A stretch of 64,000 nucleotides of DNA from Flavobacteriales bacterium (GCA_019638115.1 JAHBUK010000003.1:310001-374000); one strand, 5' to 3'. Positions 8,032-16,846 are shown, numbered from the stretch's first letter. Notes: generated by a model from the sequence alone, not told the origin. A program made the numbers and translations.

Positions 8032-9296
8032 TGCGCTCGATCCAACTGCTCGCCCTGCTCGCGCTGGTGCCCTTCACCCACGCGCAAGACCACGGCCTGT
8101 TGGTGGCACAGGCACGCGCCCACCTGGACACGCTCACCTCACCCTCCTTCCACGGCCGTGGCTACGTGAACGGCGGCGATGCCCGCGCTGCGGAATACAT
8201 CGCCGCGCAGTTCAAGCGCATCGGTCTGAAGCCGGTGAAGACGGACTTCTTCCAGCCCTTCACCTTCAACGTGAACAGCTTCCCGGACAGTATCGGTGTG
8301 ACCATCGATGGGCGCGTGCTGGTGCCCGGCGTGGACTACCTGGTGGCGCCCGAAAGCGGCAGCGCGGAAGGCAGCTTCACCTTGGTGCACATCACCGCTG
8401 AGGACCTGCTCACGCCCGAGCGCCGCAACATGACCATGGGGGTGCTTTCCGGCAATGCCGCGTGCCTGCACCTGCCCGCCACCACCGACCGCGACCTGCT
8501 GGCGCGCTACGCGGAACTGGAGCGCGACCTGCTGCTCTACGTACCGGTGATCAAGCCCGTGGAGGGCAAGCTCATGTGGAGCGTGGCACAGGACAACCTG
8601 CCCAATCCGCTCATTGAAGTGGCGGCACACCTGCTCACCGACAGCAGCAGCACGCTGGACCTGCACGTGCGCAACCGCATGCTGGTGCGCCACCAGGCGC
8701 GCAACGTGCTGGGCATGGTGAAGGGCAAGAGCAAGCAGTGGGTGATCATCGGTGCGCACTACGATCACCTGGGTCGCATGGGGCCTGATGCGCTTTTTCC
8801 CGGTGCCAACGACAATGCCAGCGGGGTGGCCATGCTGCTGAGCCTGGCGGAGTGGTTCGCAAAGCACAGCCCGAAGTACAACCTCCTCTTCGTGGCCTTC
8901 GCCGGTGAGGAGGTGGGCCTGCTCGGCAGCGAGTGGTGCGCCGTGGACCGTCCGATCGACTTCTCACAAGTGAAGCTGATGCTCAACCTCGACATCCTGG
9001 GCACCGGAGACGACGGCATCACCGTGGTGAACGCCACCGCACAGCCCGCCGTGTACGATCGTTTGGTGGCCATCAACAACGCCAAGGGCTACCTGCCGCA
9101 GGTGAAGTCGCGCGGGCCGGCCTGCAACAGCGATCACTGCCCCTTCGTGAAGCGTGGCATGCCGGGCATCTTCATCTACACCCTGGGCGGTGTGGCGCAC
9201 TACCACGATGTGAACGACCGCGCGGCATCGCTGCCCCTCACCAAGTACGCCGACCTGTACGAGCTGCTGAAGGAGTTCATCGCCACGATGAAGTAA
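8031..9296 (+). CDS. Secreted M28-family zinc metallopeptidase
   Basis: A 421-residue exported peptidase with the signal peptide [19 protein letters not shown]. Residues ~85-200 are an insert where PA domains sit in this family. The M28 catalytic domain follows at ~225-421, with the expected ligands of a co-catalytic di-zinc aminopeptidase: GAHYDH, GANDNASG, FAGEEVGLLGS, LNLDILG and AHYHDVND. M28 enzymes release N-terminal amino acids or act as carboxypeptidases; the substrate here is unknown. It overlaps the preceding gene by one base and lies 15 bp before rsmI, so it is part of a plus-strand operon. Confidence 0.9.
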   Translation: MRSIQLLALLALVPFTHAQDHGLLVAQARAHLDTLTSPSFHGRGYVNGGDARAAEYIAAQFKRIGLKPVKTDFFQPFTFNVNSFPDSIGVTIDGRVLVPGVDYLVAPESGSAEGSFTLVHITAEDLLTPERRNMTMGVLSGNAACLHLPATTDRDLLARYAELERDLLLYVPVIKPVEGKLMWSVAQDNLPNPLIEVAAHLLTDSSSTLDLHVRNRMLVRHQARNVLGMVKGKSKQWVIIGAHYDHLGRMGPDALFPGANDNASGVAMLLSLAEWFAKHSPKYNLLFVAFAGEEVGLLGSEWCAVDRPIDFSQVKLMLNLDILGTGDDGITVVNATAQPAVYDRLVAINNAKGYLPQVKSRGPACNSDHCPFVKRGMPGIFIYTLGGVAHYHDVNDRAASLPLTKYADLYELLKEFIATMK

Positions 9297-9311
9297 CCCC
9301 TCTGCGCCGCC

Positions 9312-10025
9312 ATGTCAGCCACCCGTTCCGCGCTCACGCTCGTTCCAACGCCCATCGGCAACCTGGACGACATCACCCTGCGCGCGGCCAAGGTCTTCGC
9401 CGAGGTGGATGCGGTGGTGGCGGAGGACACGCGCGTAACGGGCCGCCTGTTGCAGCACCTGGGCGTGGGCAAGCCGCTGATCAGTTTCCACGGCAACAAC
9501 GAGCACCGCATGGTGGAGCAACTGGTGAAGCGCCTGCTCGCCGGTGAACGCTTCGCCTTGGTCACCGATGCGGGCACACCGGGCATCAGCGATCCGGGTT
9601 TCCTGCTCGTGCGTGCAGCGGTGAAGGAAGGGGTGAGCGTGGAGTGCCTGCCCGGCGCCACGGCCTTCGTGCCTGCTTTGGTGGTGAGCGGCCTGCCCTG
9701 CGATCGGTTCGTGTTCGAGGGTTTCCTGCCGATGAAAAAGGGGCGCCGCACTCGCCTGGCAATGCTTGCGCAGGAGCCGCGCACGGTCGTGCTCTACGAG
9801 AGCCCGCACCGCCTGCCGCGCACCTTGAAGGAGCTTGCAGAGGCCTTCGGTGCAGCGCGCGCCGCAAGCGTCAGCCGCGAGATCAGCAAGATGCACGAGG
9901 AAACCCGACGGGGTGCGCTCGCCGAGTTGGCGGAGCACTTCAACACGCAAGCCGCACGCGGGGAGTTCGTGCTGGTGATCGCAGGCACCGCACACGGTGA
10001 AGCGCACGAGGCCGGCGAGGAATAG
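9312..10025 (+). CDS. rsmI: 16S rRNA (cytidine-1402-2'-O)-methyltransferase
   Basis: A 237-residue SAM-dependent tetrapyrrole-methylase-fold enzyme that methylates C1402 of 16S rRNA at the 2'-O. Family motifs are clear: LVPTPIGNLDDITLRA at the N-terminus, AEDTRVTGRLL, the strongly conserved SFHGNNEHR, VTDAGTPGISDPG, CLPGATAFVPALVVSGL and YESPHRL. The length is about 40 residues shorter than E. coli RsmI, mostly at the C-terminus, as in many Bacteroidota. It sits 15 bp downstream of the peptidase gene in the same orientation. Confidence 0.95.
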   Translation: MSATRSALTLVPTPIGNLDDITLRAAKVFAEVDAVVAEDTRVTGRLLQHLGVGKPLISFHGNNEHRMVEQLVKRLLAGERFALVTDAGTPGISDPGFLLVRAAVKEGVSVECLPGATAFVPALVVSGLPCDRFVFEGFLPMKKGRRTRLAMLAQEPRTVVLYESPHRLPRTLKELAEAFGAARAASVSREISKMHEETRRGALAELAEHFNTQAARGEFVLVIAGTAHGEAHEAGEE

Positions 10026-10057
10026 ATCCCGCAGGAGCGATACCCGTTCCACGCGCT

Positions 10058-10065
10058 TACCTTCA
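10058..10065 (+). promoter_or_regulatory. Candidate -7 box (TACCTTCA) 4 nt from ATG
   Basis: TAnnTTnn box of the Bacteroidota type, ending 4 nt before the ATG at 10070. At this spacing transcription would begin at or next to the start codon. No convincing -33 TTG was seen. Confidence 0.4.
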
Positions 10066-10069
10066 TGCC

Positions 10070-10648
10070 ATGCAACGCCTCACGAAGGCCATCCTGCTTC
10101 TGCTCATCACGTCGTTCGTTGGCGTGGCCGAAGCGCAGCTCACCATCTACCACACACCTGCCCAATACCAAGCGGGCGGCGGCGAGGATGTAGGCGACTT
10201 CGTGGACATCGTGCCGGTGATGGGACAGTACAACCTGAGCCTCTTGCGCGATGGCGAGAAGCACCGGGTGCGCTGCAAGGACATCTGGGGCTTCAGCTAC
10301 AAAGGGGTGCTTTTCCGGATCACGGAGGAAGGCCACCTGCCGGTGAGGCTGATGACCAAGGGAGCGCTGTGCTACTACGAGAACGGCTTCGCGCACCTGG
10401 TGATGCAACGCGATGGCACCGAGCTGGAGTCCTTCGATGTGGGCAACCGGTCCTACCTCAGCAGGCACCTGGAAGGGGAGGTGGTGCCCGCCGTGTTCAA
10501 AGAAGGGGACACGCGCAGTTCCAGCGCCCGCTTCCGGCAGGCACACCAACAGTTCGAGCCCTTGTTCCAGTGCATCGGCGATCGCGATGACCTGGAGCAT
10601 ACCCGCCAATGCGTGGTGGACTTCGAGGTGGCCCTGGAGGGTCGCTGA
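10070..10648 (+). CDS. Secreted protein of unknown function
   Basis: A 192-residue exported protein with the signal peptide MQRLTKAILLLLITSFVGVAEAQ. The mature part is mixed beta/alpha with DIWGFSYKGVLFRI, LCYYENGFAHLVM and a Cys-containing C-terminal stretch (FQCIGDRDDLEHTRQCV). I do not recognise a named domain. A TACCTTCA box lies 4 nt upstream of the ATG, so it probably has its own start of transcription despite following rsmI by 44 bp. Confidence 0.7.
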   Translation: MQRLTKAILLLLITSFVGVAEAQLTIYHTPAQYQAGGGEDVGDFVDIVPVMGQYNLSLLRDGEKHRVRCKDIWGFSYKGVLFRITEEGHLPVRLMTKGALCYYENGFAHLVMQRDGTELESFDVGNRSYLSRHLEGEVVPAVFKEGDTRSSSARFRQAHQQFEPLFQCIGDRDDLEHTRQCVVDFEVALEGR

Positions 10649-10669
10649 GCTTGGGCGGGCCATGCGCCG

Positions 10670-10677
10670 TACCTTGA
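10670..10677 (+). promoter_or_regulatory. Candidate -7 box (TACCTTGA) 6 nt from ATG
   Basis: The box lies just before the dehydrogenase start at 10684, again implying a very short or absent 5' leader. Confidence 0.4.
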
Positions 10678-10683
10678 GCCGAC

Positions 10684-11700
10684 ATGAAAGCTTGGACCCT
10701 TACCGCGCACGGTGATCCGCGCACTTCCTTTGCGTTGCACGAGCATCCCGATCCCGTTCCCACCAGCAACCAGGTGCTGATCCGGAGCGAAGGCTTCGGG
10801 CTGAATTATGCGGATGTGATGGCCGCCAAAGGGCTTTACCGCGATGCGCCGCCGCTGCCTTCGATCCTGGGCTATGAGGTGGTGGGCCGCGTGGTGCAGG
10901 CCGGTGCCGATGTGCCGCCGCACATGATCGGCAAGCGCGTGGTGGCCATGACACGTTTCGGTGGTTACGGCCAGTTGGTGACCACGGACCATCGGGCTTG
11001 TGCGGAGCTGCCGGATGATGTTCCCTTGGGCGAAGCGGCCGCCCTGGCCACGCAGGGATGCACGGCCTGGTTCGCGGCGCACCTCCTGTGCCCGCTGATG
11101 CCCGGGCAGCAGGTGCTGGTGCACAGTGCGGCCGGTGGCGTTGGACAACTGTTGGTGCAGATCGCTTTGCAGGCCGGGTGCACCGTGTATGCCGTGGCCA
11201 AGGGCGCCTTGAAGATGCAGCAGCTCAAAGCCCTCGGTGCGCAGCACGTGATCGATCGTGGTGCGGGCAACTATGCGGATGCCGTGCGTGCGGCCCTGGG
11301 CGATCGGCGTCTGGATGTGAGCTTCAACGCGGTGGGCGGATCGAGCTTCAAGCAGGACATGGCCTTGCTCGGCAGCCACGGACGCATCGTGCTCTACGGC
11401 GGTGCGGAACGTGGTGGCATCGCGCCCTTCGGCACCCTGCGTTTCGTGTGGCGCATGGGGCTGGTGCTGCCCATCTTCCTGATGATGAAGAGCCAGAGCA
11501 TCCTGGGGCTGAACATGCTGCGCATCAGCGAGAACAAGCCCGAGTTGATCGCGCACTGCCTGCAGGCCGTGGTGGAGGCGCAGCGCACAGGCCGCCTGAA
11601 GGCTCACGTGCATGCCACCTATCCGGCCGATCAACTGGCGGAAGCCCACGTGGCCCTTGCCGGTGGCCGCACCATGGGCAAGGTGGCGGTGGCCTGGTGA
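10684..11700 (+). CDS. Zinc-type alcohol dehydrogenase-like / quinone oxidoreductase
   Basis: A 338-residue medium-chain dehydrogenase/reductase, by family an NAD(P)H-dependent quinone or enone reductase. The N-terminal catalytic GroES-like domain (FGLNYADVMAAKGLY, LGYEVVGRVVQAGADV) lacks the cysteine/histidine ligands of catalytic zinc. The Rossmann motif is VHSAAGGVGQLLVQIA at ~143-158, followed by LKALGAQHVIDRG and the conserved FNAVGG. It therefore belongs to the zinc-free QOR branch. It faces the convergent menD gene, 93 bp away. The substrate cannot be told from sequence. Confidence 0.88.
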   Translation: MKAWTLTAHGDPRTSFALHEHPDPVPTSNQVLIRSEGFGLNYADVMAAKGLYRDAPPLPSILGYEVVGRVVQAGADVPPHMIGKRVVAMTRFGGYGQLVTTDHRACAELPDDVPLGEAAALATQGCTAWFAAHLLCPLMPGQQVLVHSAAGGVGQLLVQIALQAGCTVYAVAKGALKMQQLKALGAQHVIDRGAGNYADAVRAALGDRRLDVSFNAVGGSSFKQDMALLGSHGRIVLYGGAERGGIAPFGTLRFVWRMGLVLPIFLMMKSQSILGLNMLRISENKPELIAHCLQAVVEAQRTGRLKAHVHATYPADQLAEAHVALAGGRTMGKVAVAW

Positions 11701-11793
11701 GCTGCGTGCTCGGTCAGATGCGGTACTCCAAGGTGCAGTTCAAGGTGATGGTAGGCGAACCATGTCTTTGTCCGGGCCGTGGGTCCGTTGTCA

Positions 11794-13485
11794 TCACTTC
11801 TGTGGGCGCAGTGCCTTGAAGTAGTCGCGCAGCACCTTCGGGCTCAGTTCCGTGGAAGTGCGCAACACCAGCACGGCGGGTCCATCGTGCGGGCTGTAGA
11901 GGGCGTCCAGTGCATCGCGCAGGCTGGCGCGGTCGGTGGCTTCGTAGGCGGTGATGCCATAGCTTTTCACCAGGGCCAGGGGATCGCGGCCGTGTGGTGC
12001 ATCGAACCAGTGGAGCAACGCGGGATCCTTGTCCGGTCCTTCGATGTAGCGGAAGATGTTGCCTCCGCCATTGTCGATGACGATCACGCGCAGGTGCTCG
12101 CTGAGGTGCCGGTTCCAAAAGGCGTTGCTGTCGTAGAGGAACGCGGTGTCGCCCGTGATCAGTGTGGTGGGGCGCTCGCTCACGTAGGCCGCACCCGCGG
12201 CGGTGCTGGTGCAGCCATCGATGCCGCTGGTGCCGCGGTTGCTGAAGTAGCGCATGCCTTCACCGCGCTCGAAGAGCTGGGCATAGCGCGCGGGAGTGCT
12301 GTTGGCCAGGTGGATGTCGCTGCCCGCCGGAATGCGCTGCAGGATCCGCTCGAAGGCCGTGAGGTCGCAGAAGGGCGCTGCTTGCAGGAACTGGTGGTGC
12401 AGTGCCGTGGTCATGCCGTCCAGGTGGTCCCACATGGCATGGTAGCCGCTCTCGGCGGGCTTCACCTGTGGTGCCACTTGCGCGAAGAAGATCTCGGGGC
12501 TTACCGCGATGTCGTGCGTGAGGCTTTGGTAGGTGTCGTAGTGCCGCTGGCCTGCATCGATGTGCCAGTGCTGCGCGGCCTTCCAATTGCGCAGGAGCGT
12601 TTTCACACGCTTGCTCACCACGGCCCCGCCGAAGGTCACCAGCACCTCGGGCACCAACTCCGAGTCGGGATCGAGTGGGATCGCCTCCAGTACTCGGTCA
12701 ATGCACTGCACGAATGCGGGGTCGGCCAGGTTGGAGGTGGCCTCGGTGAGCACGGCCACTTGGGGCATCATGGCCAGGTTGCGCAACTGAGCATGCATCT
12801 CCTTGCTCCATTCGCCCTGCCCGGCCAGGATCAGCACCTTGCGCTTGGTGGAGAGTTGGTGGATGAGCCAGCGCGCATGCTCGGGCAGGATGAACGATTC
12901 GGTCATCACTTGCGCGATGCTGCGCGCGCTCGTTCCACTTTCCTCGGTGGTGTTGTAGAGCGGCTCGGCGAAGGGCACGTTCACGTGCACCGGTCCGGGC
13001 ACGGGCAGCAGCGTGGCATCGATGGCCTCGTTAATGAGCCGGCCGCCGTGCCAACGCGCGAGCTCATCGTTCACCAGCCGCGGCAACTGCACGCTCTTTT
13101 TCATGTGCAGCGCCAGCACACCCTGTTGCCGGATGGCCTGGCCCTCGCCCTGGTCCACCCATTCCTCGGGCCGGTCGGCGGTGATCACCAGCAGTGGGAT
13201 GCGTTGGTAGTAGGCTTCGGCGATGGCGGGACCGTAGTTGAGCACGGCACTGCCGCTGGTGCAGATCAGTGCCACAGGGGCATGCAGCTGCTGGGCCATG
13301 CCCATGGCGAAGAAGGCCGCGCTGCGTTCATCGATCACCTGAAGGCACTGCATGCCTTCCTGTTGGTTGAAGGCGATCACCAGGGGTGCGCTGCGCGAGC
13401 CGGGGCTGATCACGGCGTGGCGGATGCCTTTGGCAACACACAGGCGGGCCAGCTCGGCGGCGGTGTAATGGTCTGAAGTGGGCAT
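11794..13485 (-). CDS. menD: SEPHCHC synthase, menaquinone biosynthesis
   Basis: A 563-residue thiamine-diphosphate enzyme that joins 2-oxoglutarate and isochorismate in menaquinone synthesis. Start MPTSDHYTAAELARLC (13485) matches the family N-terminus. Visible motifs: VISPGSRSAPLV at ~26-37, the ThDP-activating glutamate in QVIDERSAAFFA, CTSGSAVLNYGPAIAEA, and a C-terminal ThDP/metal-binding domain with GDTAFLYDSNAF and VIDNGGGNIFRYIEG. It lies 11 bp after menF on the same strand, and the operon order is thioesterase-menF-menD. The length is normal. Confidence 0.96.
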   Translation of the reverse strand: MPTSDHYTAAELARLCVAKGIRHAVISPGSRSAPLVIAFNQQEGMQCLQVIDERSAAFFAMGMAQQLHAPVALICTSGSAVLNYGPAIAEAYYQRIPLLVITADRPEEWVDQGEGQAIRQQGVLALHMKKSVQLPRLVNDELARWHGGRLINEAIDATLLPVPGPVHVNVPFAEPLYNTTEESGTSARSIAQVMTESFILPEHARWLIHQLSTKRKVLILAGQGEWSKEMHAQLRNLAMMPQVAVLTEATSNLADPAFVQCIDRVLEAIPLDPDSELVPEVLVTFGGAVVSKRVKTLLRNWKAAQHWHIDAGQRHYDTYQSLTHDIAVSPEIFFAQVAPQVKPAESGYHAMWDHLDGMTTALHHQFLQAAPFCDLTAFERILQRIPAGSDIHLANSTPARYAQLFERGEGMRYFSNRGTSGIDGCTSTAAGAAYVSERPTTLITGDTAFLYDSNAFWNRHLSEHLRVIVIDNGGGNIFRYIEGPDKDPALLHWFDAPHGRDPLALVKSYGITAYEATDRASLRDALDALYSPHDGPAVLVLRTSTELSPKVLRDYFKALRPQK

Positions 13486-13496
13486 GTGCGGCAAAG

Positions 13497-14570
13497 CTAT
13501 CCGCCGCTGTGCAGTGCGTGGATCATCCGGGTCCAGGTGGCGGCTTTGCGTTCCACTTCCTCGCATTCCGCATCGGGGTCGCTGTCCCCGGTGATGCCGG
13601 CGCCCACGTGCAACAGCGCTTCTCCGGGGAACAACTCCATGCAGCGGAGGTTCACGAAAAGCTGGGTGTGCTGTGCGTCATGCGGCCCCCAGTAACCGGC
13701 GTAAAGGCTGCGCGGGCGGGGTTCCAATGTGTGTATGAGCGATAGTGCCGCATCGGAAGGCGTGCCGCCCACGGCCGGGGTGGGATGGAGCATGCGTGCC
13801 AGTTCCAAGGGGTCGAGGTCCTTGGCCGATCCGGTGATGCGCGTGTGCAGGTGTGCCACGGGGCCGGCCTGTTTCACCAGCGGCCCATGGGTCTGTATGT
13901 TTTGCACACCCGCTCGTGCCAAGGTATCCAGCACCATGCGGGTCACCCAGGCTTGTTCCTCGCGCTCCTTGTCGCCCCAGGCTTGCGCTTCGGTGGGTGC
14001 GCTGGCGCTGGGCAGGGTGCCCGCCAGGGAATCCACTTCCACCGTGCCCTGGTGGAACTGGACGAGGCGCTCCGGTGAAGCACCCAGCCACAGGCAGTAG
14101 CGCTCGGTGCGCACAAGGGCCACGAAAGCGTTGGGGAGCATTGTGGCGGCCGCTTCGAAGAGTGCGCCGGGTGTGGTGGTCTGAAGTCCGATACGCAGGG
14201 TGCGTGCAAGCACCACCTTACTGGCCTCGCCGCGTTGGATGGCCTCCACGGCTCGGGCAACGGCAGCGCGGTAGGTGCTCCGGTCCATCCCTTCGCGCAA
14301 AGTGTTGTTCCCGGTGGATGCAGGAACATGCTTGCCACTTGCTGCAGCGCTTGCGCCGTTCAAGCGCAACACTTCGTCCGCACGGATGCACAACGGAGCA
14401 GAGCCCGCATGCTCGAAGGGCGCCAGCACGAAGGAGTGGAGCTTGCTCTCCACAGCACCCAAAGCAACGTCATGTTGCAGGTAGGCCACAGCGTCCTCGC
14501 CCGGTATGCGGAACGCGGCGAAGGTGGCCTCTTGGCCGATCAGTTCATCGATGTGTCGTGCCAGGCTCAC
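13497..14570 (-). CDS. menF: Isochorismate synthase
   Basis: A 357-residue chorismate-utilising enzyme that converts chorismate to isochorismate, the first step of menaquinone synthesis. The catalytic domain shows KVVLARTLRIGL, LWLGASPERLV, DSLAGTLPSA, HLHTRITG, LHPTPAVGGTPSDAAL and a final HVGAGITGDSDPDAECEEVERKA, with the expected Mg-binding glutamates. Start chosen as GTG at 14570, which overlaps the TGA of the upstream thioesterase (GTGA). The ATG further upstream would run into that gene. The N-terminal ~100 residues are reduced compared with E. coli MenF, as is usual in this phylum. Confidence 0.93.
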   Translation of the reverse strand: MSLARHIDELIGQEATFAAFRIPGEDAVAYLQHDVALGAVESKLHSFVLAPFEHAGSAPLCIRADEVLRLNGASAAASGKHVPASTGNNTLREGMDRSTYRAAVARAVEAIQRGEASKVVLARTLRIGLQTTTPGALFEAAATMLPNAFVALVRTERYCLWLGASPERLVQFHQGTVEVDSLAGTLPSASAPTEAQAWGDKEREEQAWVTRMVLDTLARAGVQNIQTHGPLVKQAGPVAHLHTRITGSAKDLDPLELARMLHPTPAVGGTPSDAALSLIHTLEPRPRSLYAGYWGPHDAQHTQLFVNLRCMELFPGEALLHVGAGITGDSDPDAECEEVERKAATWTRMIHALHSGG

Positions 14571-14986
14571 CGGCGCTCGATCACCATGTTGGTCAAGCGG
14601 CACACGGCCACCAGTTGCCCGGCCTCGTCGCGCACGCGGATGTCCCACACATGGGTGCTGCGGCCGTGGTGCAGCAGTTCGCCGGTGGCGGTTACGCGTC
14701 CGCTGCGCACCCCTTTCAGGTGGTTGGCGCTTACCTCAATGCCCACCACGGCCTGGCGCTCGCGGTCCACCAGCAGCCACGATGCAACGCTGCCGAGCGA
14801 CTCGGCCAAAGCGGCACTGGCGCCACCGTGCAGAAGCCCCATGGGTTGGTGCGTGCGCTGGTCCACCGGCATGGAGGCGGTAAGGCGCCCTTCGGTATCC
14901 ACGTGGAAGCGGATGTCCAGGTGCCCCACCAGGGTGTTGGCGGAGAAGGTGTTGGCCAGGTCGGCGTCCTCTTGGGTGTATGGCAT
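14567..14986 (-). CDS. Hotdog-fold thioesterase, probable DHNA-CoA hydrolase
   Basis: A 139-residue PaaI/4HBT-type acyl-CoA thioesterase. The hotdog motif MGLLHGGASAALAESLGSVAS (~60-80) contains the catalytic-region HGG and the glutamate of the long helix. GIEVSANHLKGVRSGRV is the typical second half. Family knowledge together with its place in front of menF and menD suggests that it hydrolyses 1,4-dihydroxy-2-naphthoyl-CoA (the MenI step); this is inferred from context. Start MPYTQEDADLAN at 14986 lies 4 nt after a perfect TACCTTTG box, so the operon transcript may be leaderless. The 3' end overlaps menF by 4 bp. Confidence 0.88.
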   Translation of the reverse strand: MPYTQEDADLANTFSANTLVGHLDIRFHVDTEGRLTASMPVDQRTHQPMGLLHGGASAALAESLGSVASWLLVDRERQAVVGIEVSANHLKGVRSGRVTATGELLHHGRSTHVWDIRVRDEAGQLVAVCRLTNMVIERR

Positions 14987-14990
14987 GGGC

Positions 14991-14998
14991 CAAAGGTA
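14991..14998 (-). promoter_or_regulatory. -7 box TACCTTTG, 4 nt from the operon's ATG
   Basis: Perfect match to the Bacteroidota -7 element TAnnTTTG on the minus strand, with only four bases before the ATG at 14986. A -33 TTG at canonical spacing is not clear. Confidence 0.55.
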
Positions 14999-15030
14999 GC
15001 CGGGGCCCATCTTTGCACTTTGCAAGCACC

Positions 15031-15726
15031 ATGGCCGAGAAGCATCGCATCCTGTTGGTGGAGGACGAGGAATCCCTGCGCCTGCCCTTGAAGCTGAACT
15101 TCGAGCTGGAGGGCTATGACGTGAGCATGGCCACGAACGGCCCTGATGCGCTGGAACGCATGCGGGGAGCACGCTTCGATCTGGTGGTGATGGATGTGAT
15201 GCTGCCGGGCATGGACGGCTACAGCGTGGTGGAGACCGCCCGTTTGGAAGGCAACAACACGCCGGTGCTCTTCCTCACCGCCCGCAACAGCCCGGCCGAT
15301 CGCATCCGTGGCCTGCGCACCGGGGACGACCACCTGGGCAAACCCTTCGAGCTGGAGGAGCTCCTGTTGCGCGTTTCCAAACTGGTGCAACGGGCTGAGC
15401 CGGTTTCCACAGGAGTGCTCGCCAGCACCTATGCGTTCAGCGGCAACCGCATCGACTTCAACAGCTACGAGGTGCACTGCCAGGACGGTCGGACCAGGAC
15501 CTTGAGCCAACGGGAGATCATGCTGTTGCGCCTGCTGATCGAGCGGGCCGGGCAGGTGGTGAGCCGCGAGGAGATCCTGCAGAAGGTCTGGGGCTACAAC
15601 GTGTTCCCCACCACCCGCACGGTGGATAATTTCATTGTGGCCTTCCGCAAGTATTTCGAACCCGAACCCCGCGCCCCGAGGCACTTCCATTCCATCCGGG
15701 GGGTGGGGTACAAGTTCACCCCCTGA
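15031..15726 (+). CDS. OmpR/PhoB-family response regulator, orphan
   Basis: A 231-residue two-component response regulator. The receiver domain (1-~120) has acidic D12/E13, phospho-acceptor D55 in VVMDVMLPGMDG, T83 and K104 (GKPF). In place of the usual GADDYxxKPF it reads TGDDHLGKPF. Residues ~135-231 are a winged-helix DNA-binding domain (LSQREIMLLRLLIERAGQVV, RTVDNFIVAFRKY, SIRGVGYKF). Start MAEKHRILLVEDEE was chosen over the in-frame upstream ATG, which lies inside the divergent thioesterase. No histidine kinase is adjacent. It is followed by a terminator at 15838. Confidence 0.93.
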   Translation: MAEKHRILLVEDEESLRLPLKLNFELEGYDVSMATNGPDALERMRGARFDLVVMDVMLPGMDGYSVVETARLEGNNTPVLFLTARNSPADRIRGLRTGDDHLGKPFELEELLLRVSKLVQRAEPVSTGVLASTYAFSGNRIDFNSYEVHCQDGRTRTLSQREIMLLRLLIERAGQVVSREEILQKVWGYNVFPTTRTVDNFIVAFRKYFEPEPRAPRHFHSIRGVGYKFTP

Positions 15727-15837
15727 AATTTTTTTTCCGGGAGGTGGCAACCCTCTTTCGGAGGCGCCGTCTTCCTTCCGACCTTGATCGACTTCCTGGT
15801 CCGGGTCTGGTTCCATAATCCTTGCAGGTTTACCGCG

Positions 15838-15870
15838 CAGGGGCCCCTCCCGGGCCCCTGTTCGGTTTTT
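15838..15870 (+). terminator. Rho-independent terminator after the response regulator
   Basis: A 9-bp GC-rich stem (caggggccc / gggcccctg, 15838-15860) with a 5-nt loop, followed by ttcggttttt. It lies 112 bp after the response regulator stop. Confidence 0.75.
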
Positions 15871-15936
15871 GAGCGGGCCCTACTTCAGGATCCAAAGGGT
15901 GATGGAACTCGGCTTGCAACACGATACAAAGCACAT

Positions 15937-15943
15937 TACCTTG
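15937..15943 (+). promoter_or_regulatory. Possible promoter (TTG at 15914, TACCTTG at 15937)
   Basis: TTG at 15914-15916, then a 20-nt spacer, then TACCTTG, which is one T short of the consensus. It would give a ~60-nt leader for the T9SS gene at 16009. The rest of the 15727-16008 gap holds only the terminator and no gene I can support. Confidence 0.3.
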
Positions 15944-16008
15944 CAGCCTCGCCAGAGGGCATTGATCCTCAGTCATAACCGAGAACACCTACCTAAAGAC
16001 ACACGATC

Positions 16009-16782
16009 ATGAAGCGTCTTTTCTCCCGATCGATCTTGTTTGCCGCAGTTGCGCTACTCACCCTGCCTGCGGCTGTTTCAGCGCAAAGCCCGGTCGATAT
16101 CGCCTTGTACCGCAATGGCGGAATGCTGGACGTGACGGTGCGCCCGTCCGCTGATTTTAATGGCATCTTCTCCGCTGTGGTGTTCACCATCAAGTGGGAT
16201 GGTTCGACCGGTGCCACCTTGGGCCAATTGACCCAGCAGGAAGCCGTTGCCGATGTGATGAACATCCGTCGCTCCGGTGGAGTGCGTGAGCAGGGTTCAC
16301 TGAAATACCAAGTGTATGCGGGCTTCGGCATGACCCCCATGACCGCAACGCCCTGGGTGGCCGGCAAGGAGTATGTGATCGCTTCCATCCCCTACACCGG
16401 CAAAGCGGATTTCGAACTCGTGAACGATGCCTTCACGCACGAGCCCACCAACAACGCGGACTACTTCGTGTCCCTCGGTGGTGTTGACCGCACGGGCATC
16501 ATCTACAAGGGTCTCGCCAGCGCTGATGAGGACAACGGTGTTTCCGTGCTCCCCAACCCGAACAACGGCCAGTTCACCTTCACCTTCAACAACCTTGATG
16601 CGGTGGATACCACGGTGGAACTGGTGAACAGCCTGGGCCAGATCGTCTTCACCGACCAGGTGACCGCCCTGAAGGGTACCTATCGCCGCGACATGAACGT
16701 GAGCGGCATGGGTGCTGGTGCCTACTTCCTGAAGATCCGCCGCGGCGAGGATACCTCCGTTACCAAGGTGGTGGTGCAGTAA
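16009..16782 (+). CDS. T9SS type A sorting domain protein
   Basis: A 257-residue secreted protein. Residues 1-26 (MKRLFSRSILFAAVALLTLPAAVSAQ) are the signal peptide. A ~150-residue beta-rich domain follows (YRNGGMLDVTVRPSADFNG, VVFTIKWDGSTGATLG), reminiscent of cohesin-like folds, though that is a guess. Residues ~180-257 are a type A sorting domain (SVLPNPNNGQFTFTF, VELVNSLGQIVF, GAYFLKI, VTKVVVQ). It is a single gene bounded by strong terminators on both sides, so probably monocistronic. Confidence 0.85.
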   Translation: MKRLFSRSILFAAVALLTLPAAVSAQSPVDIALYRNGGMLDVTVRPSADFNGIFSAVVFTIKWDGSTGATLGQLTQQEAVADVMNIRRSGGVREQGSLKYQVYAGFGMTPMTATPWVAGKEYVIASIPYTGKADFELVNDAFTHEPTNNADYFVSLGGVDRTGIIYKGLASADEDNGVSVLPNPNNGQFTFTFNNLDAVDTTVELVNSLGQIVFTDQVTALKGTYRRDMNVSGMGAGAYFLKIRRGEDTSVTKVVVQ

Positions 16783-16808
16783 GGCGCACACCTCGATCGA
16801 AGATGATG

Positions 16809-16838
16809 CAGGGAGGCTTCGGCCTCCCTGTTCTTTTT
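16809..16838 (+). terminator. Strong Rho-independent terminator, TTCG tetraloop
   Basis: A 9-bp perfect stem (cagggaggc / gcctccctg) closed by a TTCG tetraloop and followed by ttcttttt, 27 bp after the T9SS gene stop and just before the convergent nuclease gene ends at 16847. The T-run is on the plus-strand side only. Confidence 0.93.
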
Positions 16839-16846
16839 GCGCCCGA

